Of a DNA stretch of 64,000 bases, positions 34,667-47,200 are shown in pieces (within the stretch, counting starts at the first letter, position 1; each line of letters begins with the position of its first letter). The stretch is taken from the NCBI GenBank assembly GCA_963969395.1, contig OZ017795.1:42451063-42515062 (forward strand), given 5' to 3'. The stretch comes from Pseudoscleropodium purum. Lineage: Eukaryota > Streptophyta > Bryopsida > Hypnales > Brachytheciaceae. A model generated the notes under the pieces. That model had not been told where the DNA came from and made no database searches. It saw only the letters and a program-made list of their open reading frames with translations. The translations under genes were made by a program, and so were the position numbers.

Positions 34667-37180
34667 CTAGATTGCAAAGTGGTAAATCTGAATGTTCTCT
34701 CCCAGCTGCTTGAAGTTGCCATTATTTCTGGTCCTCCGGAAAAAGCCCCAGTTATAGGGTTGGTAATGCGCTGGATTCGTTTCATCAAGAAGCTGCGGCA
34801 CTGGAAACACATCAGTCTTGATATCAGGATCAAAGAACACAGGAATAGAAAACCTTTCCTTGGTCTCGTTCACCACAACACGGTGCTCAACTCCGCAGTA
34901 TTTGTCATTGCTCCAGACCTGGAAGATGGCCCCTACGTTGACCACAAATGCATCCTGGCGAGGTTTCACTGCTATCCACTGTCCGTCCTTCCGCTTGACC
35001 TGAGGGAAATGAAACCAAGGATTTAATCGGACTTTCATCTACTTGCAAAGTGGAAACTACAGTTTTTCATGACCACCATGAACTGCAGTTAGCACGCACC
35101 ACGAATTGAATAAGCACATAGTGTTTACAAAGACCTACAATCAAGTCATCAAAAATGCCACAAAAGAGCCTAAGTAGTTGTTTTTCAGACTTTAGGAAAA
35201 ACTCTCACCTGCAAACCACCAACGTCATCCTGTGCAAGGACCGTAAGTGCCCCTGAATCAACATGCCTGAGAAATACAGCGTGATTTCAAAAATCAGCCA
35301 AACGTCATATCTTTCAACTCGTATCGGAGGAAATCAGGTGGGTTCCGGGAAAACTTTATATGTGCTCCGAGGTGGATAGATAGAATCACAAAACACTTCT
35401 CTCGTAGATTGACAAAGTTCTTAACGTTAACAAGCACTAGATTCGTATAGTTCACATGCAGAGTGAATGTTTAAGTTGATGTTACTGAAATGGTGTTAAT
35501 GTCAGCATCAGCTTGGTTCTGCATTGGTACCAATTAAAATCAACTCAGCATTAGCTTGACATTGATTTACATGGCCCTAATATTCATCGAATGTTCTATT
35601 AAATTAACAGTAGTAAATTTTGTGAATCTAACACGGGATCTTTTGAGATTAGACTGTCAATCCATACCTATTGACACCACAGACCATGCTGGCAAGTGGG
35701 CATTGAGGGTAGTAATTGAAGCGCGCACGAATGGTATTCTCCTTGTCAAAGCAGTGGTGGAAAAGATTGAAAGGCAAGCCAAGACTGACAGTAATGAGGC
35801 CGAGCAACAGATTCGCCAGGTGGACCACAGCGGCCGTGTACTCTTCACATGCTTCTCGCAAGCCCTCTGGCTTTGCAGGCCACTGATTGTAGCTTTTCAT
35901 CGTGGTTTCAGAGTATCTCCCACTCCTGCACAACACGAGCAGACGAGGATTTAATAATGGTTTGATATTGTAGACAAAATTAAAGCTAAATGCAGAAGTG
36001 GGTGAAGCGAAGGTGTGAAACGACTACCCACAGGTCCCCGTGGGAAGTTCGCCTGACACAATCTCAGATTTGGTGCCACCAAATGCAATTTTAGCCAATC
36101 CACAGAAAAACGCGAATTCTAGCAATTATCTGCTGAAGTCGTCCAATCACAAAAATAAACAAAATCAGGTGAGATATGAGCATTCGAAATGGTCCAACAA
36201 TATTGATTATTCCTTAACTATGATGTTTTTTTCATTCCAATCATGTCAAAATAATGATTTTAGGTATGTTGCTCCAAACAACATAATCCTTACTTCATCT
36301 TAACATTTAAAATCTAGAATAAATTTGAAAGACAAACTCTTATGTCACATTTTGAACCAATGGCAATGTTCATTGATAAAATGAATTGATTAAGAATTCA
36401 ATATTCAACCTCTAATCTATAAATACCTCAAAGACATATTTCAAACATAATAGATGCATGACGTTTGAAACTGATCATTGTGTAGATTCCGAAGAAGAGA
36501 TAAGACCACATGTAATGACACATTGGGAATACCCCCTCAGTCTCTTGAAGGAGTACGTTTCGGAAGAAATAATTTCCGTATCCCAGGTCACAGGAGTTGA
36601 GTCGAATTAGGTCTCCCAAATATCTCCATATAAACTAGCAATGGAAATGAAGTGTAGGCTTTTTAAGTTACCTGTAATCGTTTTCCACAGTTTCGGGCAT
36701 TTCCATATACCCTTGAAAAGCCCAATCAAAAATCTCTTTCCAGTCCCGCGTGTTCTTGGTGAGCTCCGAGTCATTGTAGCCGAGATGTCGGTCGAAGCTT
36801 CGGCCAATTCTCCGCTTCTCCTCGAGAGGAAGCGTGAAAAAAGATTTGGCCATCTTCTTCACGTCGTGCAAAAGCTCCGGGGCGACCTCGTGGTCGACGA
36901 CCTGGAAAAAGCCCCACTCTGCGCAGGCGTTTCCAATTGCAGCCACCAGGGAGCGAAGCGGAGGGGCTTCGGAACGCTCGGTCAAGGAAGCAGCCATAGC
37001 CGACCAGTCGTGGCCTGCGGTGAGCTCTGCACCGAGGGCATCGAAAAACGGCCTGAGGCTGATCACTGGAATGTCGTCGTGGTCCGAATCGGAACCCAAG
37101 TTGGGCCGATGATCGGAACTCAGAATGAACGAATTCGTGACAGCGCTCCAGGAGCTCGGGAAATTCGAAATCTGCCCCAT
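34667..37180 (-). CDS. 2-oxoglutarate/Fe(II)-dependent dioxygenase, 385 aa
   Basis: Four minus-strand coding exons join in frame: 36672-37180, 35668-35925, 35209-35266 and 34667-34999 (1158 bases, TAG at the end). It is a plant DOXC-class oxygenase that couples 2-oxoglutarate decarboxylation to substrate oxidation in the cytosol. The N-terminal DIOX_N part has IPVISL (37-42) and WGFFQVVDH (89-97). The catalytic core has the iron ligands H257, D259 (HVDSGALTVLAQDDVGGLQ) and H314 (VEHRVVVN), plus the 2OG-binding R324 and S326 (RFS). Thus all required residues are intact. The segment SELTKNTRDWKEIFDW (about 138-153) and the C-terminus ENIQIYHF resemble the Arabidopsis At3g19000/At3g19010 group as I recall it. 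The substrate cannot be told from sequence; hormone and flavonoid oxidation are both known in the wider family. It is slightly long because of an Asp-rich N-terminal extension. Confidence 0.92.
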
Positions 37181-37903
37181 GGATGCTCCTCAATCACTCA
37201 CTCTACGAAATGCTCCAAAATCAATTCAATGTCAAATTGAAAGCAATGCAATTACTTAATTGTCTTCTTCTGGAAACAAGTAACGAGGTAATTGTAGCAT
37301 GAAATTCCCAGGATTGACAAGAAAGGACCGCGAGAATTACAAACTAATCTGAGATCCCATGTACAGAACAAAAGACTATGATGCAAGTACAGGTAGACAG
37401 GCGGGCACTTCATACTGAAGTGCAGTATGTTATACTAGCTCTGTGATGTAGCCTGCCTGCGTACAATAAGTCATGCATGCACTGTGATCGAATCCCTCAA
37501 GCTTTTAAGTTCCAGAGAAGCCAGAGTAGAACGGAAGCTCGGCAAATGAGCTTGAGTGATCTCCAAGCACATTGCGGAAGCTTCAAATTGGAAGGAATGG
37601 CAACCCGATTCTTCGATTGGCTTGCTTGGAGGCTGAGTGCCGGAAGGAGCTCTCCCTGATATTCCGCTTTCGCGAAAAGGGGGGATGTATCTGACTCTGG
37701 GAACGGACTGACGGAACTGGATGTACTTCAGTTACTAATGCTAGATTCCATCCAAACGTGGAGAGTCTGAGCCTTCTCCACTTTCCAGTTCGTCCTTCAC
37801 CGGCATGGTAAATATAAAATCGTTGGCTTCTTCACGAGTGGCCGGGTGGCTTTGAAATCCGAAGGCTCATGACTCATGCCTTCAGCTGTCACTAACTTCA
37901 ATG
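37181..37903. other. Dioxygenase upstream region
   Basis: This is the probable promoter and 5' UTR of the minus-strand dioxygenase. A small hairpin-forming stretch (CATACTG then CAGTATG) lies near 37411-37429. No other gene is supported. Confidence 0.45.
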
Positions 37904-38216
37904 TTGAACAAGTGTGCCCTGTGCCGTTTCCACAGCCAAAATAAGAGTATAAATCATTTTCTAATTTTTTAATTCTAAAAAATTTGAAATTCACATTGTA
38001 GCGGTCTAAACACCATGAAACAAAGTCCATGCACCCTACCTCTCAAAGAGCTTTATGACAATATCAAGAACACGACTAGCTAATGTATGGTCCTACAAAT
38101 CTCAAGGTAACAAACAAACAAACAAACATCTTGTTGAAAAGATTAAAATAGTCAAACAAGAAAATCTTTGAAATTAGAGAGGCTATATTTGAGGCCTTGG
38201 GGTGCTTAGGGGTTAA
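37904..38216 (-). repeat. Third copy of the dispersed TTTGTTTG repeat, with element end
   Basis: Read on the minus strand from 38216, the sequence starts TTAA then CCCCTAAGCACCCCAAGGCC. That matches the 456-1092 element terminus, with AGCCTCT and AAATTT following in both. From about 38126 down to 37904 it then follows the 3597-4086 repeat: TTTGTTTG units, TTGAGAT, TTGATATTGTC, GGTGCATGG, a TTGTTTCATGG block and a final GGGCACACTTGTT. Identity is clearly lower than between the two tandem copies. Confidence 0.65.
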
Positions 38217-40560
38217 AGTATGGATATTTATATTACCTAAAACTATAAATTGTATATCATTGTGAGAAAATTCAATTTATTTTGTGAAAAATTGTAATTT
38301 TTATCATTTATGTTGCAAAAATTGAAAATGAATAAGAGGAAATAGCCAAAACAATCCAAATTATTTGAAATTTTTTCAAGAGATACAAGTAGAAATGGAG
38401 ATTAGTATGAATATTTCTCAATTGGTTAGTTTTAAACCTAAAATAGACACAACAAAGACTTCAAAGTCAAATTCAGCAATCAAACCAAATTTATCCTTTT
38501 ATTTAATTGATGTATAAAATTTTGATGTTTTTGCTAGTGAAAAATGCACTTTCAATTTATATTATTTTTTTCTAAATTTTTTATAGAAAAATAAAATTAT
38601 TGTGATTTGAAAAAAGTTCAAAGAGGAAATGAAATTGTATCAATTCTAATATATATTAGACGAATATGGGATTTTTACCATAAATGAAGGGTAGAATCAA
38701 CAATTTAATTTTACAATCTAAATTTAAAATCCATTTAAAAAAATATGAATGCAAAAGACAGCAACCTACTATATTTTTTGGATTCTAACACACAAAGTTT
38801 GCAATTGCAATAATTCTTTATATTTTTTATTTTTTTCAAAATTAAAAGATGAAGTAGGAAGAGGTCAATTTTCTCAAGCTCCATTTGCTTAGTTCAAATC
38901 AAATACCAAAAATGGTTACATTGAAAGTTACAATCAAGGTTGAGGAAGTTGCATCCGCCTTTGAGATGCATGTGTTTCTAGGGGATAAGGGCACAAACCA
39001 CTATAATATGATCAAATATTATTTTTGAGATATATTTAACCTTTTACTTTGCATTAAAAGTTCAATCTTATATTTTTACTAGATGAAAATATGTATTATC
39101 TACCAATGGAAAAATCTTTATTTATATTGTGCAAATTGTCATTATTATAATTTATATTTGAAGACAATGAATTATTTTTGGTTTAGATTATGGGAGTAAT
39201 TTAATTTATTTGACTAGAACTTCTAATAATAGAAATTTTAAATTCTCATCAATATAAAATGGTGAGAAATTTAGAAGATTATTTAGAGGAACAAATTTTA
39301 GAGTGGATGGAGAATGCCCTAAGAGCTTCTCCAATAGAATTGTTATTATATATTTGGCACCATCTTTGGGCTTAAGAAATTGAAATGCCTTTCAATGGGT
39401 TTATTACCTCAACATGCATAAATATGTAAAAATTTTCACCATTCATTTGATGATGGTCCTTAGGAATACACTTAATACACTAAAAGTGAATCAAAATCTA
39501 AAGTCACTAGTCCTTGTTTAAAATGCCAAATCATTTTGGTCAATGAAAAGCTATATATTTGTTTGTGCATGGCCATGAACATGTAAATTATTTGAATGAG
39601 ACACCATTCAATTCATCTAAATATTAAAAATTCATAATACTTTGAATTTACCAAGGGCAATTTTGGAAACTTTATCCACTCACAACTGAAAAATCATTCC
39701 ATAAAATGTTATATTTTAAGTTTTCTTGAAACACTTCATTTGCCAAAAAATCCTCAAATATAGTAGAATGCTAATATTAAGACAATACCATTCCTAAGAG
39801 AATTAAGGATGGAACTTGATGATGAAGTCCTAATGCCAAGTCCAACTTTCAAGGCAAATTTGTCACCATTCCATTAAATAGTCAAAAAAGCTTTGTAAGT
39901 CATAATACATGCTTTCTTTCTACACCCTTAGATTTGCAAAAGTACTAAAATATGAACGTTTGTGATGAAGTATTAGACTTGGCATTGTGTCTTATAAAGT
40001 TCTCGAGTATTATCAAATTCATATACTTGAAGGCAAGAGACAAGATTGAATTTGAATGAATGGCTAATTTAAGATGCCTTGGTCTGAGCACAACTAAGGT
40101 GCACCAAAATTGCGATGCCGCAACGCAACTGAGAAGTTGGACAGGTGAGGTGATGTCGTGCACCCACTGATTGTTTAGTGAGGTGCTAGGGATTGTTGTT
40201 GCATCCAACTCACAACAAACAACATACAAAAGTACAACAGTCTGTACTTCCAGTGGTAGACAGATTTCTAATCACAAAATCTAGATCCAGATTTCAAGGA
40301 TCTATAAGGAAGCCAATCTTCTACGACAACAGTGGTTCTGTACTTGTTCTGAGCAGCTAGAGAGGCAAGGCGTTACAAGAGATAAACAAACTTCAAATCT
40401 TCACTCTAGGAGTAGATAACTCGACAACTGTAGATCACCGAGGTACTCCCTACAAGCACAACATTGTCCACCACCTGCATGCACTGAAGTTCACAACTAG
40501 TTCTTCGAGATTAGGTTACTCTTACTCTTTGCAAGTTAAACTCAAAGTTCTTTTGTCATA
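38217..40560. other. AT-rich intergenic DNA, no gene seen
   Basis: Very AT-rich with no sustained frame. The only frame above 90 codons (minus, 39945-40229) has no recognisable feature. Confidence 0.6.
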
Positions 40561-42099
40561 TTTTCTATTTTGACTTTCTAAAGCTTGTCACTCCCCTAAA
40601 CTCCATGTGACTAGCCATCCACAAACAACCATCACTTTGCAATCAAACTACTACATACTAACTCTCACACTCCACAAACACATGCGCAATAATAGAGCTG
40701 ATCTCTAAAACTACTTATTGCCAACTAGAATAGTAACACTAGTCGAAGTCGAATTGCAACTCTCTCTACCAAAAGTAAACAAAACTAACAATGAACTACA
40801 GATACAAATCAATCCACATGCACTGCATCATGAACAACTAGCAGAATGTATAAAACTTATCACCATGCTAGAAGCAATGTAGCCTCACCTCATTGTCAGA
40901 TTCATAGCCATTGTGTAAGTAGTTGCTACATTATCTCCAAACAAGCATACCAAAACCTTGAGGCACAAACACTACAATGCAACTTGGAGAAGTTGTTCAT
41001 TGTTGTGCTCTCCTTGAAGACTACAACACTGTTCTGGTAAATCAGACTCCATGCACCACCTGCTAACTCAGGTCACCTTGTAGCAATCCACTTGAACCCT
41101 GCATATTTCAACAACACTATACCATACTACAACGATTTCTACATCGATTTCTTCAAATTTACTCATACACAACAACATAGGCAATTACCCCACATATCAA
41201 GAATTGACACCACTTGCAACCCAACACAATCATATGACATTAGCCAGTGATCACTACAAGCACCAAGAATTAACTCCACCCGCATCCCAACGCACTCATA
41301 CAATACCTATTTATATAGACCCCTGTATGTGCTTCCCAAACCAACTACATCTCTGCAAATTTCTAATTCATCATCTCTTGACTTATCAATTCAATTGTTT
41401 ATTTTTTCAACTACTTGGTCAAATTTACATAGCTTAGATGCGTGGTCGAATTTATGAAACATGCTTATCTGCTATCCTATTCTTCAATTATCATATCTCA
41501 TCACTTACAGATTCACATGTTTAATGCCTCATTACATCACTTGTTTAATTGTCCAACAGCTTGTCTGCTTTCCACTTGTCTTGACGGATAGATACCAAAT
41601 CTTCAAATCTAATTGCAATTATATAAAAATCAAGCCTCAAGACAAGTTGGTGCATCCTAGACGAAGTGAAAAAGAACTCAGACCACACCCAATACCCAAG
41701 GCTCAAGTGAATGTACAAAAGCAACAAACAACTATAAGAACAAAGACCAAAGGTTTCTTACGGAATGCACAAACTACCACTATACCAAGTGCATCAGTGA
41801 ACACAAAATTCAGAATTCAAAGACGTTCAGTTGTGTTTACACCTTCACCTCCATCCTCACATTTGGTACAACTTGCTACCAAAGTATGTTTTCTTACCCA
41901 TACTCTCTTCACCCTATTTTGCTTTACATATATATTTATCAAAACAACCGTCTTGTATATTGTAATCCTATTCATGCCTAGGAGACTACTTCTCCTAGGA
42001 GGGATCTTACATTATACCTTAAACAGTTTAAAATCCATAACAACCCCATTACAATAGATAGAAAATGCCAATGTACAATATTCAATACAACAACCAACT
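40561..42099 (+). other. G-poor leader, possible LINE 5' UTR
   Basis: The plus strand becomes sharply G-depleted here, the same skew as the LINE coding region that follows, which suggests one transcription unit or element. A 198-codon frame at 41461-42057 contains a Pro/Arg/Lys-rich middle and hydrophobic ends, without a known domain. It could be an untranslated leader or a decayed extra ORF. Confidence 0.35.
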
Positions 42100-42229
42100 C
42101 TCAAAAAAAAGCAACCTCTATAATCATTAGTCCCTTCAAAAACAATAAACCTTCTTGCCCTAAAAATATCCTAAATATTCTATTTTTTATCTATAGTTAC
42201 CTAACTAAACAAAACACAATAAAAGCACA

Positions 42230-43909
42230 ATGTCGAACCCATCACAAAACAACAAGGTGCAAAGGTACATACCTTATCCAGATGAAATCAAAATGGAAGA
42301 TGCTTCAGCTTTACACAAACGCACTACTCCAAAAGCTAACAAGTCTAGGCAAAAGAAATCTAAAGGCACCATCACCATAATGACCCTGCTCAAAGACCAA
42401 GTACCATACAAGTTTTAATATGGTTTTCCTACTATGGAAACCCTTGCCTATGAAGTCGGCATGCCGCCACTTATCAACAAAGCATCTATAATGAAACTCA
42501 TTGCCCAAAAATACAACACAAAAGAAACAGCAAAATTCACCAAAGGCCGTATGTTATTCCCCTGTGTACAATAGAAGCTATGGCCAACATCTAGACTTGA
42601 TAACATTGCAAGAAAACATTTTAACTTAACACAAATCCGCTTTGATGTTGAGGTAAACATGGACACCAACCTTTCTCTTGACTATCACATCTTGTTGTAC
42701 TTTGAGAAACCCATGGTCCCATTGTCCCCAAAAGAAGTTATGGCAAAAATCTTGCTTCACTTTCAAGAAATGAACATACACATAGGAGATAGTATTGCTA
42801 ACCATGTAGCAATCATGTGTCATGGTGCAAAAAACTCCAAAGTATGGTTAGGAATGGTTAGGGTCCACTTACAAAACCCTAAAATTGATGGTAAAGCCTT
42901 ACTCCATGGTACCAAAGTGTTTGCATTACACCTTGACAATGAAACTCTTACAATTGCCAAAGTGGCTAAATCATTTGATCCAATAGCTTCCAATACCTTA
43001 CTCTCCATTAAAATCAACAAAGCAACCATTAGGAAAGTGGAACCGCACCATCTCTTTAAACAAACACTAGAAGAGAGTTTTCATAGAAGCTATGAATTTG
43101 AACTAATCCAGGTTCAAAAAAACATTGTTGAATCCTATGGCTGGCTGACAATAATATTATCAGAGCAACTCATGAAGATAAAAAAAACAATAGATTGCAA
43201 TACAAAAAGAGCTCCTACAACCAATCAACCCTAACTTGAACCAAATAACTCGTGAGGAGGTAAACAAGAAAAATTGCTTAGTTTTGATTATCAAAAACAT
43301 AAACCTCACCAAATCCATTGTTGAAGTTTTTTAGGGACTACATGACCACATTGGTTTCAAAAACATCAAATCTATCTTCTACCTACGACACAAAGGAGAT
43401 GCTCATAGCAGAAGTGCCAATATTGAATGTCTCAATGTAGCGGTGTATAAACCGCATGTGAAAAAATCAACACGCTTTCATCACAAATGAGTGGAGTTTC
43501 AACCCCATCCCAATTCTCTCGATGGATTTGTAAAACCCAATGATGAAACACTCTAAAAATGGGTTTTTCTGGACACCAACACTACTTTAGCCAATACAAC
43601 TGAAGCAATGCAAAACATGGCATCGGCCTCTACACCAAAGCAATTACTCAACAAAGAAGAACTATTAGCTTTAATAGGAAAAGTATTCTCTAAAGAAAAC
43701 TCGAAACTACATATCAAATTCAAATCTGATATGAGCCAAATGAAAGAAAAATTGCAAACGGAGGCTCAAAGCTATGCAAACAAAGTAGACCATGACCTCA
43801 AAGGTGCTCTCACAAACGTGGAAGACATTTTGCTTCAGAGCATGGCAGTTATTCAGAATTTAGCTCACTCAACTATCAATGCACCAAGACCCTCTTCACT
43901 ACCAAACTA
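42230..43909 (+). pseudogene. LINE ORF1, nucleic-acid-binding type, broken
   Basis: The ATG at 42230 opens a frame that continues past a TAA at about 42418 and a TAG near 42570 into an uninterrupted 191-codon stretch (42659-43234). One frameshift near 43200 and further stops near 43333, 43488 and 43555 follow before the last open part (43608-43909). The part around 43285-43450 (CLVLIIKNINLTKSIVEVF, then GFKNIKSIFYLRHKGDA) resembles an RRM-like nucleic-acid-binding fold. The C-terminal part is Lys/Glu/Gln-rich and coiled-coil-like (EKLQTEAQSYANKVDHDLKG). This order, RNA binding plus oligomerisation, is usual for LINE ORF1 proteins that coat element RNA. The fold call is by eye only. Confidence 0.55.
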
Positions 43910-44239
43910 GTTTAGTTAGACAACGCCATTACCCCAAAAGAGAGTACCTTAGTCATATACCTTAGTACTAAAACACCCCTTATTTGCATTATACTTTTGT
44001 ACACCGCGAATTGTTGGCAATATTATATACATATTCTTCTTTGTCTCATATCTTCTTCAATTTCTCACCCTTCTTTCCTTACACGATGCCAAATACATAG
44101 ATTAATTGTCCATAAATTAAAATATTATACACACAAACATACTTTACATATTAACAATCACATTAATAAACCTACACAAACTCACTACTATAACCAAATA
44201 ATATCACAAACTATTAATTTAACTTCAAAACATCAAAAA

Positions 44240-47200
44240 CTTCCATTACATCTACTAATCGTTCTTTGTGGAGATATAGAAAACAACCCAGAACCCATGC
44301 CTAATATACTTACATCACATCCATATACACATAAACAAAGATGTAAAATGTATTTTATACCATGTACAATAAAACTACAATCCGAATACCAATACTTAGC
44401 AAAACGTTTGCATCCGCAATAAACACTATACACCCTCAATACAATAACACAATTCTAGACTATCCACACTTATTACGATACATTTATCAAAACCAACAAC
44501 ACTTACCACCACTTATTATTACAATTAGCCCACATTTAGAAATATGTGATCAACACTTAATACAAATAACATTTCCAAATTGGACCATGTCTCTATTAGA
44601 TTAAATGGCTTTACTACAAAACCCACCAGAACGCCACATTACAACACCACATCCACATCCACAATTTAAAGATAAAAATTCAAAAAATCATTGAACCCAC
44701 CAATTCAATTCATAAAGAACTTTCTAAATTTATCAAACATACAAAAAAACCAATAAACTTACAAATTATGCTTAACAAATTTCCATTTTAACCCAAAAAT
44801 TTACTCATAGAAACACTAAAATGCAATGACCCCTTAGAAGAATACTCCCACCCTTTGCCGATATCAAATTCACCCCAACCATGGCTCGCTTTCTACATGT
44901 ATATGCCCTCACACATACATGATCTACAATTGATTCCAAAAATTCAACATCACATCACTCATCAAATCTCCTTGTATCCACAACACACTTACATTATGTG
45001 TAGGGACTTAATAGAGACATCACCTTTATTGGAAAACAAAATGAATTGAACAGAACCCTACTACAAGCAAAAGACATAGAATGGTGTGTATTTATAGACA
45101 ACCTTCAACTTACGTACATACCCACTAATAGTCTATACTCTAGACAAGGAGATAATAACTATACCCAAACCAGTCTAATAGATGGTTTCTACATAAAAGT
45201 ACCTAATTCGACTATTTATACATCAACCACAAATCATAATCACAATCTCAACTCAGACCATTCACCTGTAACATTGCATATACCATCAAACTCACTACTA
45301 GCACGCCCAATAATACCAATACAAAATAAATCCCCAAGAATTCTAAATCCTATCCCACAAAAACATATAGAAAAATTTAAAACACAATTTTTTGAAGGAC
45401 ATATATTACAAATAAATGAACTCACCAATATTCTCAATAATGAACACATAACAAATTATCAATGGCACAAAGCATGCACCACTTTAGATCATTTCATAGA
45501 GAGTATATCTAATAAAATACTTGGAAATTGCAGCGCACCTCCACTTTCTCAACTAACAAGCCTTACATCACAACAAGGAGGTTTCTTACCAAGAAAACTA
45601 CAAAAAAAATGGAAAACTCACCTCTCTAAATACCATTTAATTAGAAAAGCAACATATATAACAAAAAATAACACAAATTGGACAACTCATCCAATAATAG
45701 AAGAACTCCAAAATCACACCCATATATACATCCCACCACCTCCATTACAAGAACCCAATCAATAAGAATGGATTAAAATACTAGCCAGTTTAGCCAAAAA
45801 TGCAAATATATAGGCTTGCAAGATTATTACACAATATACACAAAGTTATATCAAAAAAGCAATCTCAAAATATAGACAACTATATGAAAAAAGCCTCCAA
45901 AAAATGAATAAAAAAGTATTCAAAAATTTGAATACACCTCCACTAGATTGCATTATGGATAGACACAATAACCTACTAACAAATCCAGATGACATAGCCA
46001 ACAAAATACACATCCAACTATCAATTAATAACAAACCCACAATCCCAACATGTCATCATTTACCAAAACATCCACCACAATGTACGTGCAGAGTAAGGCA
46101 ATATCCATGGCATGACTTAAATGGTTTTGTCATAGATAAAAAAAAAGAACCCCCGAAACGCCTTTACATAGCTACCTCAACAAAGAAACATATGACATTT
46201 GCTTAAAAAACCTAGCCAATAACAAAACACTAGGCCCGGACATAATCCCCAATATAATACTAAAAAGTATGCCTCAATGCTTTCATAATTTACTTTTCCT
46301 ATTTTTTAAACAATGCTATAAACAAAGAAAATCCTAACATCATAGAAAACTAGTACAACTATATTACTTTATAAAAAGAAAATCGTTCCCAACTATCAAA
46401 TCATAGACCTATAGCACTTGCAAATATTATATATAAATTCTTTACTAATACTATAACACTAATCTCCTCAGAATACAGTGAAAAACATCAAATCCTTCAT
46501 GATAGCCAAGAGGGATTCAGAGCAGAAAGGAGTACATCACAACAGCTCCAATTTTTCATAGCAATTGTGGAAGATGCACGATTTAAAAACCAAGACATTT
46601 ATATACTATACATAGACTTCAAAAATGCATTTGGATCCATAGACTACGCAAGACTCCTTGCCATAGTGATAGATCTTGGATATCCAAAAGATATTGCAGC
46701 ATTAATAGGAAATATCTATTCAAATTCCAACACAATATTTATAAGTGAATATTTTGGAAACACTAAGCCAATACCAATACAAAGAGGTACCATTCAAGGA
46801 GACCCCCTAAGCCCCTACCTTTTTCTTATCTTTTTAGAACCACTACTCAAATGACTCCAACAAGATAATAATGGTTATACATTTGGTACATCCAAAATAA
46901 CTATCAACTCTAACCTAGAAGCTACATCAAACAAACTCACATCACTTCAAAATCAATTTAATAAATTAAATAAATTTTGTAAATAGTCCAGAATGGACTT
47001 AGGTATACCCAAATGTGCAATTACAGGATGCCCAAATAAATCAAAAACAAAACCTGACACTTTTAAGATCCAAATACAAATTATGAATATTAGCTATCGA
47101 AATCAACTAATACCAATTTTACATCAAAATGAACCCTACACATACTTAGGTGTGCAACTAATACCATCAATAAAATGGAAAATACAAATCCATATTACCA

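Noticed and set aside
36641..37240. 199-codon plus-strand open frame
   Set aside because: It is antisense to dioxygenase exon 1 and has no domain.
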